A stretch of 64,000 nt of DNA from Rhodosporidiobolus odoratus (GCA_034387635.1 JAOANU010000009.1:558001-622000), one strand, 5' to 3'; positions 12,401 to 23,063 are shown, counted from the first letter of the stretch. Program-made: numbers and translations. Notes: generated by a model not told the origin, from the sequence alone.

Positions 12401-13384
12401 CTGACTCATCGCCAGCACAATCCGATGAAGCGCTATCCTTCCCTTACCAAGCCTGGCCCTCGCAGGCATTACGGCGTCGGTACTGCCTCCTCCTCCACTA
12501 CCAAGCCAATCTCCGCTACCCGGTCCTCACGTCCTTGGACACCACCCACTCGCCATTCCTCAGCTCCGCCAGAAGATCCTTTCCCCGCCTCAGCCGCTCA
12601 AGAGGCGAAAGAAGCAGCTCGCCGTCGCATCTTCCCACCAGGAAGCGCTCGCCGATCGCCACTCTCACCGGCGCCAATTTCGCCTCGGGCCTACGAGTTC
12701 CCCGCGCGGTCGAGCGTTCGCTTCGAGAAGAAAGCGGGTCTTGCGATTGACACCTCGCCGGATGGGGATCTGAGGGGGCGACGAACGTCTTCCATTCCCC
12801 TTGCTCTACCTCTCACGAATGGAGAATCGGCGGACTCGTCGACAGCGGATGAAGCAGACACTGAGCCTTCCGACGCCCCCCTCGCCTTCAATACCCGCTT
12901 TGCAGACTTCGCACGAGACGAAGACGATGAGTTGCTCACTACCGTCACGCCCAGGACAACGTTCGACGGTGCGGCCTACGGAGATGCTGATGGTGAAGAC
13001 CACGAGGAACATGGGTATCACACCTACAGCAGTTCGGATGATATGCCTTTTCCGACTTCTCCGCCTGTACCTCCATCGGCGAGGAGTCCGAGTCCTCGCA
13101 CGGGCTCGTCGGCCTCTCGCGCGAGTAAGGGAATGCGACCGCCGCGTCCGCAGGTAATGCCTCGACCGGCGACTTCGATCGGGATACCTTTCCCTTCCAC
13201 GGTGGAAAAGCCCAACGGAAAGATGCAGGACAGAGATGAGGAACGGGCGGGCGAGGACGACGCGCTCTTTGATATTCGTGGGATGGAGGGACTCGAGCCG
13301 AGCTCTGCTCCACCTACACCACCGCCAGAGCTGAAGGAGACGCTCGAGGGTAGGCCGGAGAAGGGGAAGGGCAGAGCAGCCTGA
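9466..13384 (+). CDS. SLP1: SUN-domain ER membrane protein (Slp1/SUCO/osteopotentia type)
   Basis: ER/nuclear-envelope glycoprotein; in yeast the family partner Emp65 and Slp1 protect nascent luminal proteins. The ATG at 9466 starts a signal peptide (MRTLGYQLVLLSAACLAAAS), which decides the start over the open upstream frame. A long Ser/Thr-rich luminal stretch follows. The SUN-like domain covers DRSNYAAFECAAMV, SKGASSILVEKKDRYMLTPC, CDEIQIDTLVLANFEFFSST and HLYRLDF-like text (FCRYLRLDFLSHFGSEFYCP), split by an intron at about 10695-10755. A second Ser/Thr-rich spacer and a coiled coil (SLEHNQTLSMHFIEAQSSML, KSRQEQSIRQALLSLEHQ) follow. The TM is LAVAQLIALLAVVVFVGFT, near 12120-12180. A small intron (gtacac...ctgccag) near 12322-12360 joins the TM exon to a proline-rich cytosolic tail ending GKGRAA. 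Predicted product is roughly 1,150-1,200 residues. Confidence 0.88.
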
Positions 13385-13687
13385 CTGTCGTATCTAGCCA
13401 CCTGATCTCCCGTATTCGTAGCTGTACACTCAGACTCTTGCCTGTCACATGTTGCCGTCATTCCTTGAACCTGTTTGTCCTGGTGAACGCGCAGAGTACG
13501 GACAAACAGATATGTATAAAATTCTCAGTCAACCAACAAGGCTACTTAAATAGGCAGAAGTGAGCATTAGACGTAGGTAAGTGGGAAGGATCGGGAAGAG
13601 TGCTGACACAAAGGAAGGGGACAACGAAGACTAAGTAAGGAATGTGGAAACCGTCGCAAAGAAGGGCAGGCTAGGATACTGCCCGCG
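13385..13687. other. Convergent 3' spacer
   Basis: Lies between the stops of SLP1 (+) and the first DUF3602 gene (-). AT-richer than its surroundings (atatgtataaaattctc near 13510). No coding exon seen. Confidence 0.6.
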
Positions 13688-14345
13688 CTAGGCCACGTTT
13701 CCAGCTCCACCCCTGCCAGAGATAAACTTGTCGTCCTTGTGCTTCGCTCCAAACTTCCTCTCAACCTCCCTGTCCTCCTGCTCGATCCTGGCCTCCCTCT
13801 CCCTGCTCGCTTCCTGCTCCTTCGCGTCCTGGTGGACATTGCCCAATCCACCGCGACCCGAGGCGACGGCGTAGTCCTCGCCGTGGTGGTGTGCGCGAGC
13901 CCTCGACTGAGAGCGCGACCGAGCGGCTTCGACATCCGCGACAGATTCGGAAGGCTGGGAACCGTCGCGGACGCGGGAGCGGGACATATTGCCCGCGCCA
14001 CCTGCTCTCACGAGTCTAGTTAGCATACTGTTGAGATGATCAGGACAACGGAGTGTGCAGATGCAGGTGGACAAAGGGAAGGAACCGCACCTCGTCCGGT
14101 CGCAATCAGACCGCGACCGCGAGAATGGCTACGAGGCTTGTCGGCGTATTCAGGGTTCAGGTGAGAGTGATCTTGGGGTTGAGAAGCGCGTCCACGATCG
14201 CCTGCAGAGTGCGAAGGGCAGTCAGCGAGAGTTGGTGCGATAAGGCGGCCGAGTTGAGCGAGAGCGGGGAGGGAAGCGCACCGTCAGCGTCTGCGTGCTT
14301 GGAAGGCGCTACTGCTTCCTTGATTTTGTCGAAGATTCCGGCCAT
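13688..14345 (-). CDS. DUF3602 / GRGG-repeat protein A
   Basis: A small hydrophilic protein in three exons. Exon 1 from the ATG at 14345: MAGIFDKIKEAVAPSKHADA. Intron gtgcgc...ctgcag. Exon 2: DRGRASQPQDHSHLNPEYAD then SHSRGRGLIATGR. Intron gtgcgg...gagagcag, splitting the second Gly codon of RGG at phase 1. Exon 3: GGAGNMSRSRVRDG, then ASGRGGLGN and SGRGGAGNVA at the end. Three G-R-G-G-x-G-N motifs define the fungal DUF3602 family (which I recall includes yeast Par32/Amu1, a TORC1-responsive regulator of ammonium transporters). The family link is from motif recognition, and function here is not shown. The upstream neighbour is a second DUF3602 gene in the same orientation. Confidence 0.82.
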
Positions 14346-14877
14346 GGTGTATCAGGGTGGTGTGGAGTGGAGAGGGAGGGAGAGAGGCCAAGCATGGCCG
14401 GACATTATGAAACTGATAAGGACCGAATCTTGTCGATCACCGTCTCAAGAACTGACAGAGCAGGCCAAAGCGTGAGCGCTGACACGCTGGATCTTCTTCA
14501 GGCGCAAGGCAAGCGGTCCGAGGACTAGCGTGGCGGGGCCAGTTTTACCTCGCCGGGTGAACTCCGAGCAATGCACGCAAAGACGATCTCTCCGCCTTCA
14601 CATTGCCGAGACGAGGACAGCTCACAGCAGCAGTTCTACCTGTCTAGACGCTGAGAAGGCAGCAACGGCAGAAGGGGCGGGTGGCTCGCTGGAGACGACA
14701 AGGGGAAAAAAGAATAGAACTGAAAAGGCCAGGGTATAGTTGCATCCCCCTCAACAGACGAGGGATGATGGAGCGCAGCTAGGGTAACGATGCAGGATGC
14801 GGCGAGGTACAGAGTAGAAGGGCTTATGGACAGGTGCGGTAACGAGTTGCGTGGCGATATGGACAGTCGACGTCAGG
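14346..14877. other. Spacer between the two DUF3602 genes
   Basis: Promoter/5' UTR of DUF3602-A and 3' UTR of DUF3602-B. No coding exon or RNA gene seen. Confidence 0.55.
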
Positions 14878-15902
14878 TCATGCATCACTTTGGCGGCGGC
14901 GAGGGGAGAAGAAGTTGCCGGCGCCACCTGGAAGAGGGCCAAGAGTGAGTATGCAGACAAGGCGGCTTTTGGAAAACGAGTCACTCGCCTCGACCACTAC
15001 TGACCCACCGTTCAGGACCTTCCCGTTCCCTCTTTTTCAGGATCTCCGCTTCCCGCAGGGCCTCATCCTCCTGATCATACCTTTCTTGCTCCTCCATTAC
15101 CGTCGGTACCCGTCCTAGCTCCAGGTCCCTCTGCCTGCTGCTGCTCCTGATGTTGCCCCTCCCGCCCCTCCCGCTCGTCGCGATCTCTGGCCGCCCCGCT
15201 CGTTCCCGCGACTTGCTTCGGTCTGTCCTGACCATGTCTACCACGCTTGAGTCTTCTTCTCCATCGAAGCTATACGGATTTTCTCCCTTCTCCAAGCCGA
15301 GCATGTTTCCTGCTCCGCCTCGTCCAGTCGAGAATACCTTCCCTCCGGTGGCTTGAAGAGTGCGGCCGCGAGACGAGGAGCGAGTTTGCTGTTGAGAAAG
15401 AGGGTAGGCAGGTATGTCGTTTTCGGGGATGGAGTCGTTGCGAGAGCGGGAGATGGAGCGAGGAGAAAGGGCGGCGGATAGAGGGGATCGACCTCGGGGC
15501 TCGTCGATAATACCGGCTGCGTAGGCATACTGGATTAGTTCCTCAGCTCTGGATTCAGCGGTACACTCTGGTCGTATACGCACATTCGACACTTCCCCTC
15601 CGTCCCCGTTCTTGCGATCCCGCCTGAGACTCCCTTGATGAGCTCATGGCCCGCTTAACCTTCTCGACAACCCGACTCAGACTGCGCTGAGTTCCACCTG
15701 GCGAGCGTGAGCTGGCCTGTTTTTCGCCATTGAGCCGTGGAGAAGCGGCGCCCACGGCTGAAGGGCGTCCTCGTGACTGTTCGCGCCCACGTTCAGGAAA
15801 GGGAGAGGGGACGCCTGTTGGTGAGAACGAGGCCGTATCGGCCAGTGTAGTACCGTCTGTTGTGCTGGCCAGTGTTCCGCTTGGTCGTTCGAGAGTTGCC
15901 AT
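14878..15902 (-). CDS. DUF3602 / GRGG-repeat protein B
   Basis: Tandem paralogue of the downstream DUF3602 gene. The start is the ATG at 15902 (MATLERPSGTLASTTDG), followed by a Ser/Arg-rich leader (RSPGGTQRSLSRVVEKVKRA). The frame then changes between about 15555 and 15650. Either a 31-nt intron (gtatac...tccag) or a 78-nt one with a weak donor (gtctca) joins it to AEELIQYAYAAGIIDEPRGR. The body has STGRGGAGNML, TSGRGGRGNIR and a charged helix (MEEQERYDQEDEALREAEIL). The last exon is reached through a GC-AG intron (14988 to 14928) that restores SSGRGGAGNFFSPRRRQSDA. This intron sits at the same codon position and phase as the last intron of DUF3602-A. Three GRGGxGN motifs in all. Function unknown. 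Confidence 0.78.
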
Positions 15903-17205
15903 GGCGTGCGAAGAGGTCAAGATGAGACTGAGATGCTTGACGTCGAAGTTGAGCGATGGAATAGGTGTGTGCGTGGTGGTGTACCTGCTCGAGTGATTGA
16001 TCCGAGGCTATTGATGTGGTCTGTCGCGGTGCGAGCGATGTTCGACGTGAGGGCCAAGAAGATGGGAGAAAGGGAATGAAGAAGCGGGGGAGCGCGGGGG
16101 AGAGGGAGGCGACGGGCACGTCACGGGGTCACTCTGGTTGCGATCTGGCACGACTTTCTTGGACAGAATCAAGGATGCTGGGCTGTTGCGACGGTGCCAA
16201 CTCAGCGAGTTGCGGCCAGGCGAGGGGGCCAAATGTTTTCCCCCCCTCGTCTTTGTCTTTTCGTTTTCTTCGTTGCAGATATCGTCTTCCATCTTTCGAG
16301 ACGCCACGGCGGGTCGGACATGTCCCGAAGCACTTGGTGCTACGCATAAGCTCGCAAGGCGGTGGAAGCACATGGTCAGGGCAGGCCCGGCAGACTCTCG
16401 ATGCTACCAAGAGCGCTAGGGCTGTACACGGGACAACAAGCTTACTCACGTTTTCGGGTAGGCGTGAGGAAGCCGTAAGTGCTGGTTTGGCCTCAGGTGC
16501 CCGAGGTGTACAAGCCAGCCAGCTGGGAGGAGAAGCCAAGATCATCCTCAACCTTCTCAACTCACAATCTGCTTTTCTTGCGCTTTGTGCAATCTCTGTC
16601 CGGTCAGTACACTCGTCCACGAGCAGCTTTGCAGAATTCTCGTCAACATAGCTGAGTCTCGCATGGAGACTCAGTAGCGTGTGGCGACAGCTACGGGACA
16701 GAAAGCAAGTCAGATCATCATGCAGAACAGCATGGGCTTCACACTGATTGACCACCTTTCTGACTAGGTTGTGCTAGAGCTTGGACGTTACTGGGCGACT
16801 CGGTGGTTTCCGCTCCGTCTCGCAGGTACTGTCCAGCGAGTGTAGTCCACCCGTTCTCTTCGTCCGCTGCCAGTGTCGGCAATGCTGAGGCCCTGTTATC
16901 CTCACTCGTCTCCGTTCTTACTCAGCGCAATACGACCGCTGGGCCAGTGCTCATCGAAGTTGTTCGGAGCCGCAAACTTTGCAAGATCATGCTGCTCGAC
17001 GGACACCACAGCTTCTGGCCTTCGAGCAGGATCTCTGCGGCTTTGCCAAGTCACTTGCATAGACATCAGAGTAAACACTTCGCAAGTCGCTGACGAGAAG
17101 ACGCGGCACTGAAAATGGGCATTTTGCGCACAGATGAAGAACGAAGGCTACAGATTAGACAACAAGAAAACGAATTGATGTCCGAGGCTCGGGAGTGACA
17201 AGCGC
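15903..17205. other. 1.3-kb spacer without a supported gene
   Basis: Open frames on both strands (for example 16016-16651 + and 16129-16755 -) have no recognisable motifs or gene-like splice structure and look like chance frames in GC-rich DNA. The region includes the promoter of DUF3602-B and a perfect 9-bp inverted repeat at 16652-16674. Confidence 0.5.
16652..16674. repeat. Perfect inverted repeat, 9-bp arms
   Basis: CTGAGTCTC, loop GCATG, GAGACTCAG. It could be a hairpin or a dimeric factor site; no gene assignment. Confidence 0.85.
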
Positions 17206-17837
17206 TCAGGATGATCTACGGTAGGTCAGGAAGGACGCGAAGAATCTGAGGCCTTGTGTGGAAAAGGCATTTTTGGTGGAACGGGTGCCCGGGGGGCAGG
17301 AAGAAGAGGAGGTGTTACGAACCCTCGACGGATTGTCGAAGGCTTCGGTGAAGTCCTGTCGGCGAGAAGGACCTGTCAGCTACCGCTATATATGCCGCGT
17401 ATGACGAGGAAGGACATGGCGTACCGCAAGGTTCATTTTGCTGCGTTCAGTCTTAGGGATCTCGGCGAATTCCTCCATCCCGCTAACGCTGCGACGAAGC
17501 GCAGCACCAATCTTGCGACCACTGCGTCGTTGACTCGTCAGCCTCCGCTCATAGGCGAGGACGAAGTATGTACACACCTCCTAGGTCCTACCGCTGCCCG
17601 CCATTCCACCTTTTCTACCTCCTCGACTTCTGCCCTGGGTGATTTTCCGCCCTTGCCGCACGTCACGCACATGTTTTTGGCGGCATCACGTTCGCGTACG
17701 AGGGCGGCTTCGAGCTCGAGGGGAGAGACGAAGGCGAGGCGGGCCAGGGAGAGAGCGGGAGAAGGGTGGGCGGAAGAGGCCGGCGTCGAGGTAAGAGAAG
17801 TTGAAAGAGAAGGCGAGGAGAAAGACGAAGGGGCCAT
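17206..17837 (-). CDS. Hypothetical small protein with a CxxC pair (uncertain gene)
   Basis: The ATG at 17837 opens MAPSSFSSPSLSTSLTSTPA, a Ser/Pro-rich leader that could be a presequence. ALSLARLAFVSPLELEAALV, RERDAAKNMCVTCGKGGKSP and EEVEKVEWRAAVGPRR follow. A 43-nt intron (gtgtgt...gacgag) would give SQRRSGRKIGAALRRSVSGM and EEFAEIPKTERSKMNLA. A second intron (gtacgc...gacag) would give DFTEAFDNPSRVRN and a stop at about 17206. The helix-forming exon sequences look coding, but I recognise no family, and the last exon is the weakest part. Only one CxxC is present, so a zinc site would need partners. Confidence 0.45.
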
Positions 17838-18309
17838 GGTGGATGGGCGACGAGTCGACGATGAGAGCAAGTGCAGTGAAGCAGCTACCTAACGAGGAAA
17901 GTGAAGGAGAGAGCAGGGTGAAAGAGCTGCTGGGGCGTCAGGCAGGACGAAAAAAATTGTCAGGCTGGTTTGCGATGTGGCCAGGAACCGCCTCGCCGAC
18001 CAAGGGCCTTGGATAGCTGGACTGATGGACATGAGGAGGCGGAGGGTGCATACAGCGTGAGCCAGCGTGCGGTGCAGCGTGTAGGGTACGTCAAGGGATC
18101 GTCAGACCGACCGTACTCGCAGGTTGAATGTCAAGTCAACCGCGGCCATTCGACCATGGACTGCATGTAGCATACACTGTCTATACCAAGAAATAGACGG
18201 GGCCCATTTGCGATACTAGGGAGAAAGAGTACAAACCGGACTCGACAACAACAACGGAGCAACCTGGAAACCCCGGCCCATCTACCTGCTTCTTGTCCTA
18301 TGTCGGCTA
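17838..18309. other. Spacer between the uncertain small gene and KIN17
   Basis: Both flanking genes are on the minus strand. The spacer should hold the KIN17 3' UTR and the promoter of the small gene. No further coding signal seen. Confidence 0.5.
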
Positions 18310-19551
18310 TCAATGCGTCCTGCGTTGCTTCTTCGCCATTTCCTCCATCGCAATCTCCTCCATCGCGCTCATTGGGGCCTTGCGCTTTTCTCCGCCGGCG
18401 GAGGATGATGCGCCTCCCTTCAGCGGATTCGCCTTCTTCAAGGGATTCGCCTTGAACGCGTTGGGCTTGGCTGCCAAAGGGTTGACTTTCGGTGTGAAGC
18501 CGATGACGGGTTTGTTAGGCGGCGCGATAAAGGTTGACACGGGGGCAGAAGGAGCAGAAGAAGATGTAGCGGGAGAATTGGCGGAGGGTATGTCGACAGT
18601 GGACGGTGGGGACGACTCCTTGTTGGTAGGGGCAGCGGCCTTGAACGACAAGCTGAGCGACAGCTTCTCCCCTTCATCCCGCTTCAGTTCATTGCTCGGC
18701 TCTTCCACGCTCGCGGCCGCTTCCTCGACAACCTCCCCGGCCGAAGTCACCAGGGCCGCTTCCTTCCTCCGCCGCTCGCCTTCTTCGCGGGCTCGCTCGA
18801 TCTGCTCCTGAATGAGCTTCCGCTGCCGCATTTCGTCGTCCATGTCCCCGCGCTCCTTCTTCTGATTCGCCTCGGCCTTGGCTAGTGCTCGTGGCGAATT
18901 GTCAATCCAAGACACCCACCAACCCTTCTCGTTCTCGTCAACATGACAGACACCCGTCCGACCGAGGTGCTTGCTGAATTCCGTGAGAGAGGTAAAGCGG
19001 GTCGCGTTCATATGAAGGTGATTCTTGTCCGAGATATACTCCTGGTAGACTTGATTGACACGGACGCGCTTTGTGCCCCATCTGTGCGAACGAGAAGCAG
19101 TGAGCTGAGGCAAGAAAACGAATGAGGCGCAAAGAAAAAAAAAGACGCACCGGCGACTGAGTAGAGCAACAAACTCGGATTGGAACCGGGTAGTATAGTC
19201 CGCGATGTGCTTTCCCGCTGATTCACCGACGACGAGCATCTGCCTGAGATGACTCTCTGACATGGCGTGGCACTTGAAGCCATTCTCCTGCAAGTTTTCA
19301 GGATCAGAAACAAGGAGGCAAGTCAGCACTCACCCAGTGTGATAAGCGAAGAGGGGGGAGCAGCGTACGTCTCGACACTGCTTCTCGCACACCTGACAGT
19401 ACCAGCGAAGCTTCTGCAACCCCCTTCAGTGAGGGAAATATTTCGAGGTCAGCACCACAAGTCGCCCAAAGAATCTACAGAGGAGGTGCACGTACTTGCT
19501 TTTCATCTTGTTACCAAGCGCCTTGGCTGAGCCTGCTTCTGCGCGAGGCAT
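18310..19551 (-). CDS. KIN17: KIN17-like zinc-finger DNA/RNA-binding protein
   Basis: Conserved nuclear protein linked to DNA replication/repair and RNA processing in the Kin17/Rts2 family. The start is the ATG at 19551 (MPRAEAGSAKALGNKMKSK). Three short introns follow. Exon 2 gives LQKLRWYCQVCEKQCRD (the CxxC half of the C2H2 finger). Exon 3 gives ENGFKCHAMSESHLRQML (the His half). The winged-helix domain is WGTKRVRVNQVYQEYISDKN, HLHMNATRFTSLTEFSKHLG and GVCHVDENEKGWWVSWID. A helical basic region (KAEANQKKERGDMDDEMRQR) and a long disordered tail rich in KANPL repeats end in MAKKQRRTH. The SH3/KOW tail of metazoan KIN17 is absent, as in short fungal forms. Confidence 0.93.
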
Positions 19552-19901
19552 CTTGACGTTTCGAGGGCGTTGCGGTGTACTGCGAGAGAGGTGGCGATGT
19601 GGATGCGAACGAGCGAAGGCTTGACGTCGGCGAGCGTAGACAGTGCTGTAGCGTCGTTGCAAGGTTTTTGTGCTACTGTAGCGTCGGCTGTGACCTTTCA
19701 CAGCTCAGGATATGGGTTGAAGGCGAGTGGACGATGGCTAACCTGCGACTCCCTCTCCCCCTCTTAGTCAGGCCACTGGCACTACATCATCCCAGAAGCG
19801 AAATTCTGCTTCTCCCATTGCCGAAGACGCTAGGGATAGTGCAGTCATACAAATCTAGATCTAGATACGACAACAAAGAGGGAATGGCCGTCCCTACTCT
19901 T
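19552..19901. other. Spacer upstream of KIN17
   Basis: KIN17 promoter and the 3' end of the methyltransferase gene. No exon seen. Confidence 0.5.
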
Positions 19902-21331
19902 CTAAAGAACCTCTTCCCACTCCATCCGGAATACAAGATATCGCATCTCTCCTTCAGCCCTGTCAATACCCCTACCGCGGGCCCCACCGCCACCAAAGCC
20001 ATCCGAACCCACAAGCTCCTCCGTTTCCTGCGCAACCAGCCGCCACTTTCGAGCTCCCTCCGTGCGAACGAGTGCGGCTTCATCAGTCGACTGCGGTGAA
20101 GGAAACAGCCTCTGCACCGCGGCAGTCTCGGTTGTATGTGTTCGGCGGAGGGGGATGACGAGGTGAAAGACTGCCGGAGCCACGGTCGAGGAAGAGGAGG
20201 ATTGGGTAGGAAGTCGAAGAAGTGCTGACACCGCCGCGTGGAGCGCTTCGGCCATCCCTGGCTCGTAGGCGACATCTGCCGCTAGTATGACATCGTATTT
20301 GTCCTCCTCTTTTACGGTTCTTCCCTTTCCTCCGGAAGAAGCTGGCGAGAAATCGCGCCAATCGAGGTGCTCCACGAGTACTTGAACGCCTGATAGCGCT
20401 GCTTCGTTCGTCAGGGCGTTGGCTCGGAGGTTGTCGAGCACTTCGGCGGGTTCTGGACCGCCGTCTGTGAGGGTCACGCTTGCGCCCGCATGCCCGGGAG
20501 AAAAGGCGTTAAGGCGGGAGAGAACTGCTGCGGCCGAAAGGCCGACGAGGCCGGTGCCTGAGCCGAGTTCGAGAACGCGTAGCGAGTGCGACGCCGATGG
20601 AGAAGGAGGGAAAGAAACTGATGGAAACGTAGCGAGACGTTGGGATAGAATAGGCGCGCTGCCCCAGGTGCGATGTCCGGTCGAATTCTGCAGGAGGGTC
20701 GTATCGCGGATGGCGAGAGAGATATACTGTGTGCTCGCAAGGTGCGATGGTGATGCGGGTCGAGGCGTGTTCAAGTGCGAAGACGGAGTTGAGGCAGGTC
20801 GGCTTGGCGGCGGGGTCGGGTAAGCAGGGTGTTCAGCGGAAGCCAGAGCAGGGAGCGGCGAGAGCGGGGCAGGAAGCAGATAGGTCTTCAGTGAAGAGCC
20901 TTGTGCTGCAGGTGAAGCGGTCTGAGCGCGAAGCCTGGGAGAGCAAGAGAATCGCCGAAAGTGGACTAACCCGAAGGACCTGAGAGAATGGCCAGCAACT
21001 CGCTCGCGCTGCTGACGACGTGCTCCCACTCTCCGTTTTGATCCTCGCCTCTGCCCAGGGCTTTCGCTGCCGTGGCTACTGTCCGTTCTAACCAACCTCT
21101 TGCATAATTCCGCTCGAAGTCGTCCTGCTGCTCCTTCTCTCGTCCGACCTCTGGGACCTGCTCGGTTGAGACGTCGCTCTCTGACAGGGCAGTCACAGGT
21201 CGACGAAGGTCGACGACGGTATTTGGCGGGTTGAAGAAGGCGTCGAGGCGGGAGAGGGCGACGAGCAGGACAGATGGCAGAGGTGGAGGGTGGACGGGCG
21301 GGAGGAAGCGGGAGCAGAGCTCGTCGAGCAT
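19902..21331 (-). CDS. Protein-lysine methyltransferase, METTL21/FAM86 (Methyltransf_16) type
   Basis: Predicted SAM-dependent lysine methyltransferase acting on a protein substrate; translation factors are the usual targets of this group (eEF2 for FAM86/Efm3). The start is the ATG at 21331 (MLDELCSRFLPPVHPPPLPS). The N-terminal helical part ends AILSGPSG, then an intron (gttagt...ctcccag) leads to the main exon. Core motifs: STGHRTWGSAPILSQRLAT (entry 'TG..TW.AA..L' block), LRVLELGSGTGLVGLSAAAV (SAM motif I), VTLTDGGPEPAEVLDNLRAN (post-I), VEHLDWRDF, and YDVILAADVAYEPGMAEALH (the D-x-x-Y motif). About 465 residues. The long N-terminal domain before the fold favours FAM86/EEF2KMT over METTL21, but that choice is inference. 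Confidence 0.85.
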
Positions 21332-21829
21332 GGCGATTAGGCGCAAGGCCAGTCCAGGTTCGATGGAAGAGCATGTCGGGCAAGTCGATTCGCGTCCCAC
21401 TGACCATCTCCCACCTGCACGTGCCAATTTCTTCTTACTGTGACTAACCACCGCTGCTTGACCGCTTCTTTGCACCAGCTAGTTACCCTGCACGCCCACG
21501 TTCATCGGTTCACATTCATACTCAGCCACACACACCCCTGTAGCCGGGAGGGCTACCGCTTTGGTCTCTCACGATCTCACCTCTCCTCGTCTTTCGTTGC
21601 ACCTTTCAGACCACTCAGGCTTTGTATGTGCGCAGAGCCTACTGCAAGCCTTTTAGTCCCGGTCCTTGCTCGGTGTTTAAACCTCCGCGTACTCCGGCGC
21701 AATCACGGCAGGTCCACGGAGGCTTGCACTGCCAGCTCCTTATCCTCCCCCCTCGGTCTCTTTCGCTCTTGCTTGTCGCCTTGGACCATCCTTCCTGTCC
21801 ACCTCCGCCTGTATCCTCACACCGACAGC
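21332..21829. promoter_or_regulatory. Divergent intergenic region (methyltransferase / unknown gene)
   Basis: About 500 bp between divergent start codons, so it must hold both promoters. C/T-rich stretches are common on the plus strand. No specific site identified. Confidence 0.5.
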
Positions 21830-23063
21830 ATGAGCGAGCCGACTGCACTTCAACGACGTCGCAGCAAGCATGGAGAAGCGTCGGAACTGAAGAGTTCTGT
21901 ACTTCGTGCAGTGCGAGAGGCCTATACCTCCGGATCAGAGGACATCCATGCGCACATTGTTGCAGAAGAAGTGGGCCGACCTCACTGATGCACAACGTAT
22001 AGCTGCGCGCCGAGTTATCTATGCTCAGAGGCACAAGGAGAATCGTGTACGTTCCTCTCTCTTGCCGGGCTGCGTTATCAAGCTGACCTGTTTTCTGAGC
22101 GCAGGAAAGCATAGATGAAGTCCTCAAGCGTATCGGCTTTCGACGAGAGCCAGACGGACACTGGGGGGTCTCGAGCAACACGCCCAACTTAGCGGGGATC
22201 AGGAGAGGCAGAGGGGACTTCGCACAACGATCGCGATCGAATTCTGGGGTCTCGCACTATTCCTCTGCGGCCTCTTCGGTTGGCGAGGATGATGAAGATG
22301 CCGCAGGAGAAACAGATGAAGAGCAGCCGGTTTATGTACGTTACCTTACTCTGACTTTTCCTCCGGTCTCTTGTCCAGCCAAGTACTGACCAATACCGGT
22401 ACGTTGTCAGCACCAGCACGGCCAGCACCTTGCCCCGCCTATTCACCGACCCAGCCAGCGCTCCCTGCCGTCCTCGCCACACTTCCCAGTTCACGATTTG
22501 CACAACTTGCGCTTGCTTACGCCGGACATGAATGCGACTTCACCGGTTTCCCGCGATCGCGTCCCATCAATCTCTCTTGACGCCGCTCCGCCAATAATGC
22601 AGGTCGGTCTGAGCCAGATTCCCAACCGTCTGAAGTGCAGGCGCCGATTTTGTCCCGTTCTCGTCCTGGCACCTCGTCCAGCTCTAGATCTTTCCCTCAC
22701 CCCTCCCAGCATGTCGAAGTCCTCAGTAATCGTAGAGCTGGACCCCTGGCCCCAATCAAGCATAACCACGACGAATTTGGGCTCCAATACCACTTCAACG
22801 AGCACGAAGCGGGTTACGATAGCGACTATGCAGACTTCCGCAGGTCGGCAAACGCGTCACCAATGCCTCACTCGGGAACTCCGCCACCGTCGCAGTACAA
22901 TACGGGACACGACGACCTTTACGGAAGTGACTTTCCGTACGGAATGCCCGGCAGCCTCACCGCAAGCGAGAAGATGCACTCCCTCGCCCGCATCTCGCCC
23001 CGCTGCGCCCTCTGGCACGATACGACCCAAGCGAGGTGGGAAGCAGCACAGAGGAGGTGGTGA
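21830..23063 (+). CDS. Hypothetical disordered protein
   Basis: Not recognised. The start is the ATG at 21830 (MSEPTALQRRRSKHGEASEL). An intron of 57 nt (gtgcga...gttgcag) would join SSVLRA to KKWADLTDAQRIAARRVIYA. The next exons give ESIDEVLKRIGFRREPDGHW, an acidic/Ser-rich stretch (SVGEDDEDAAGETDEEQPVY), a Pro/His-rich stretch (QHGQHLAPPIHRPSQRSLPS), and a final exon with APILSRSRPGTSSSSRSF, DEFGLQYHFNEHEAGYDSDY and ARISPRCALWHDTTQARWEA, stopping at 23063. Four introns with ordinary sites and consistent joining support a real gene. The N-terminal helical pair looks structured, the rest disordered. No TM or signal peptide. It could be a nuclear or signalling protein; that is a guess. Confidence 0.65.

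Noticed and set aside
16129..16755. 208-codon minus-strand ORF in the 15.9-17.2 kb spacer
   Set aside because: No motif, odd composition with many Cys/Arg, no splice context, and an equally long unrelated frame on the other strand.
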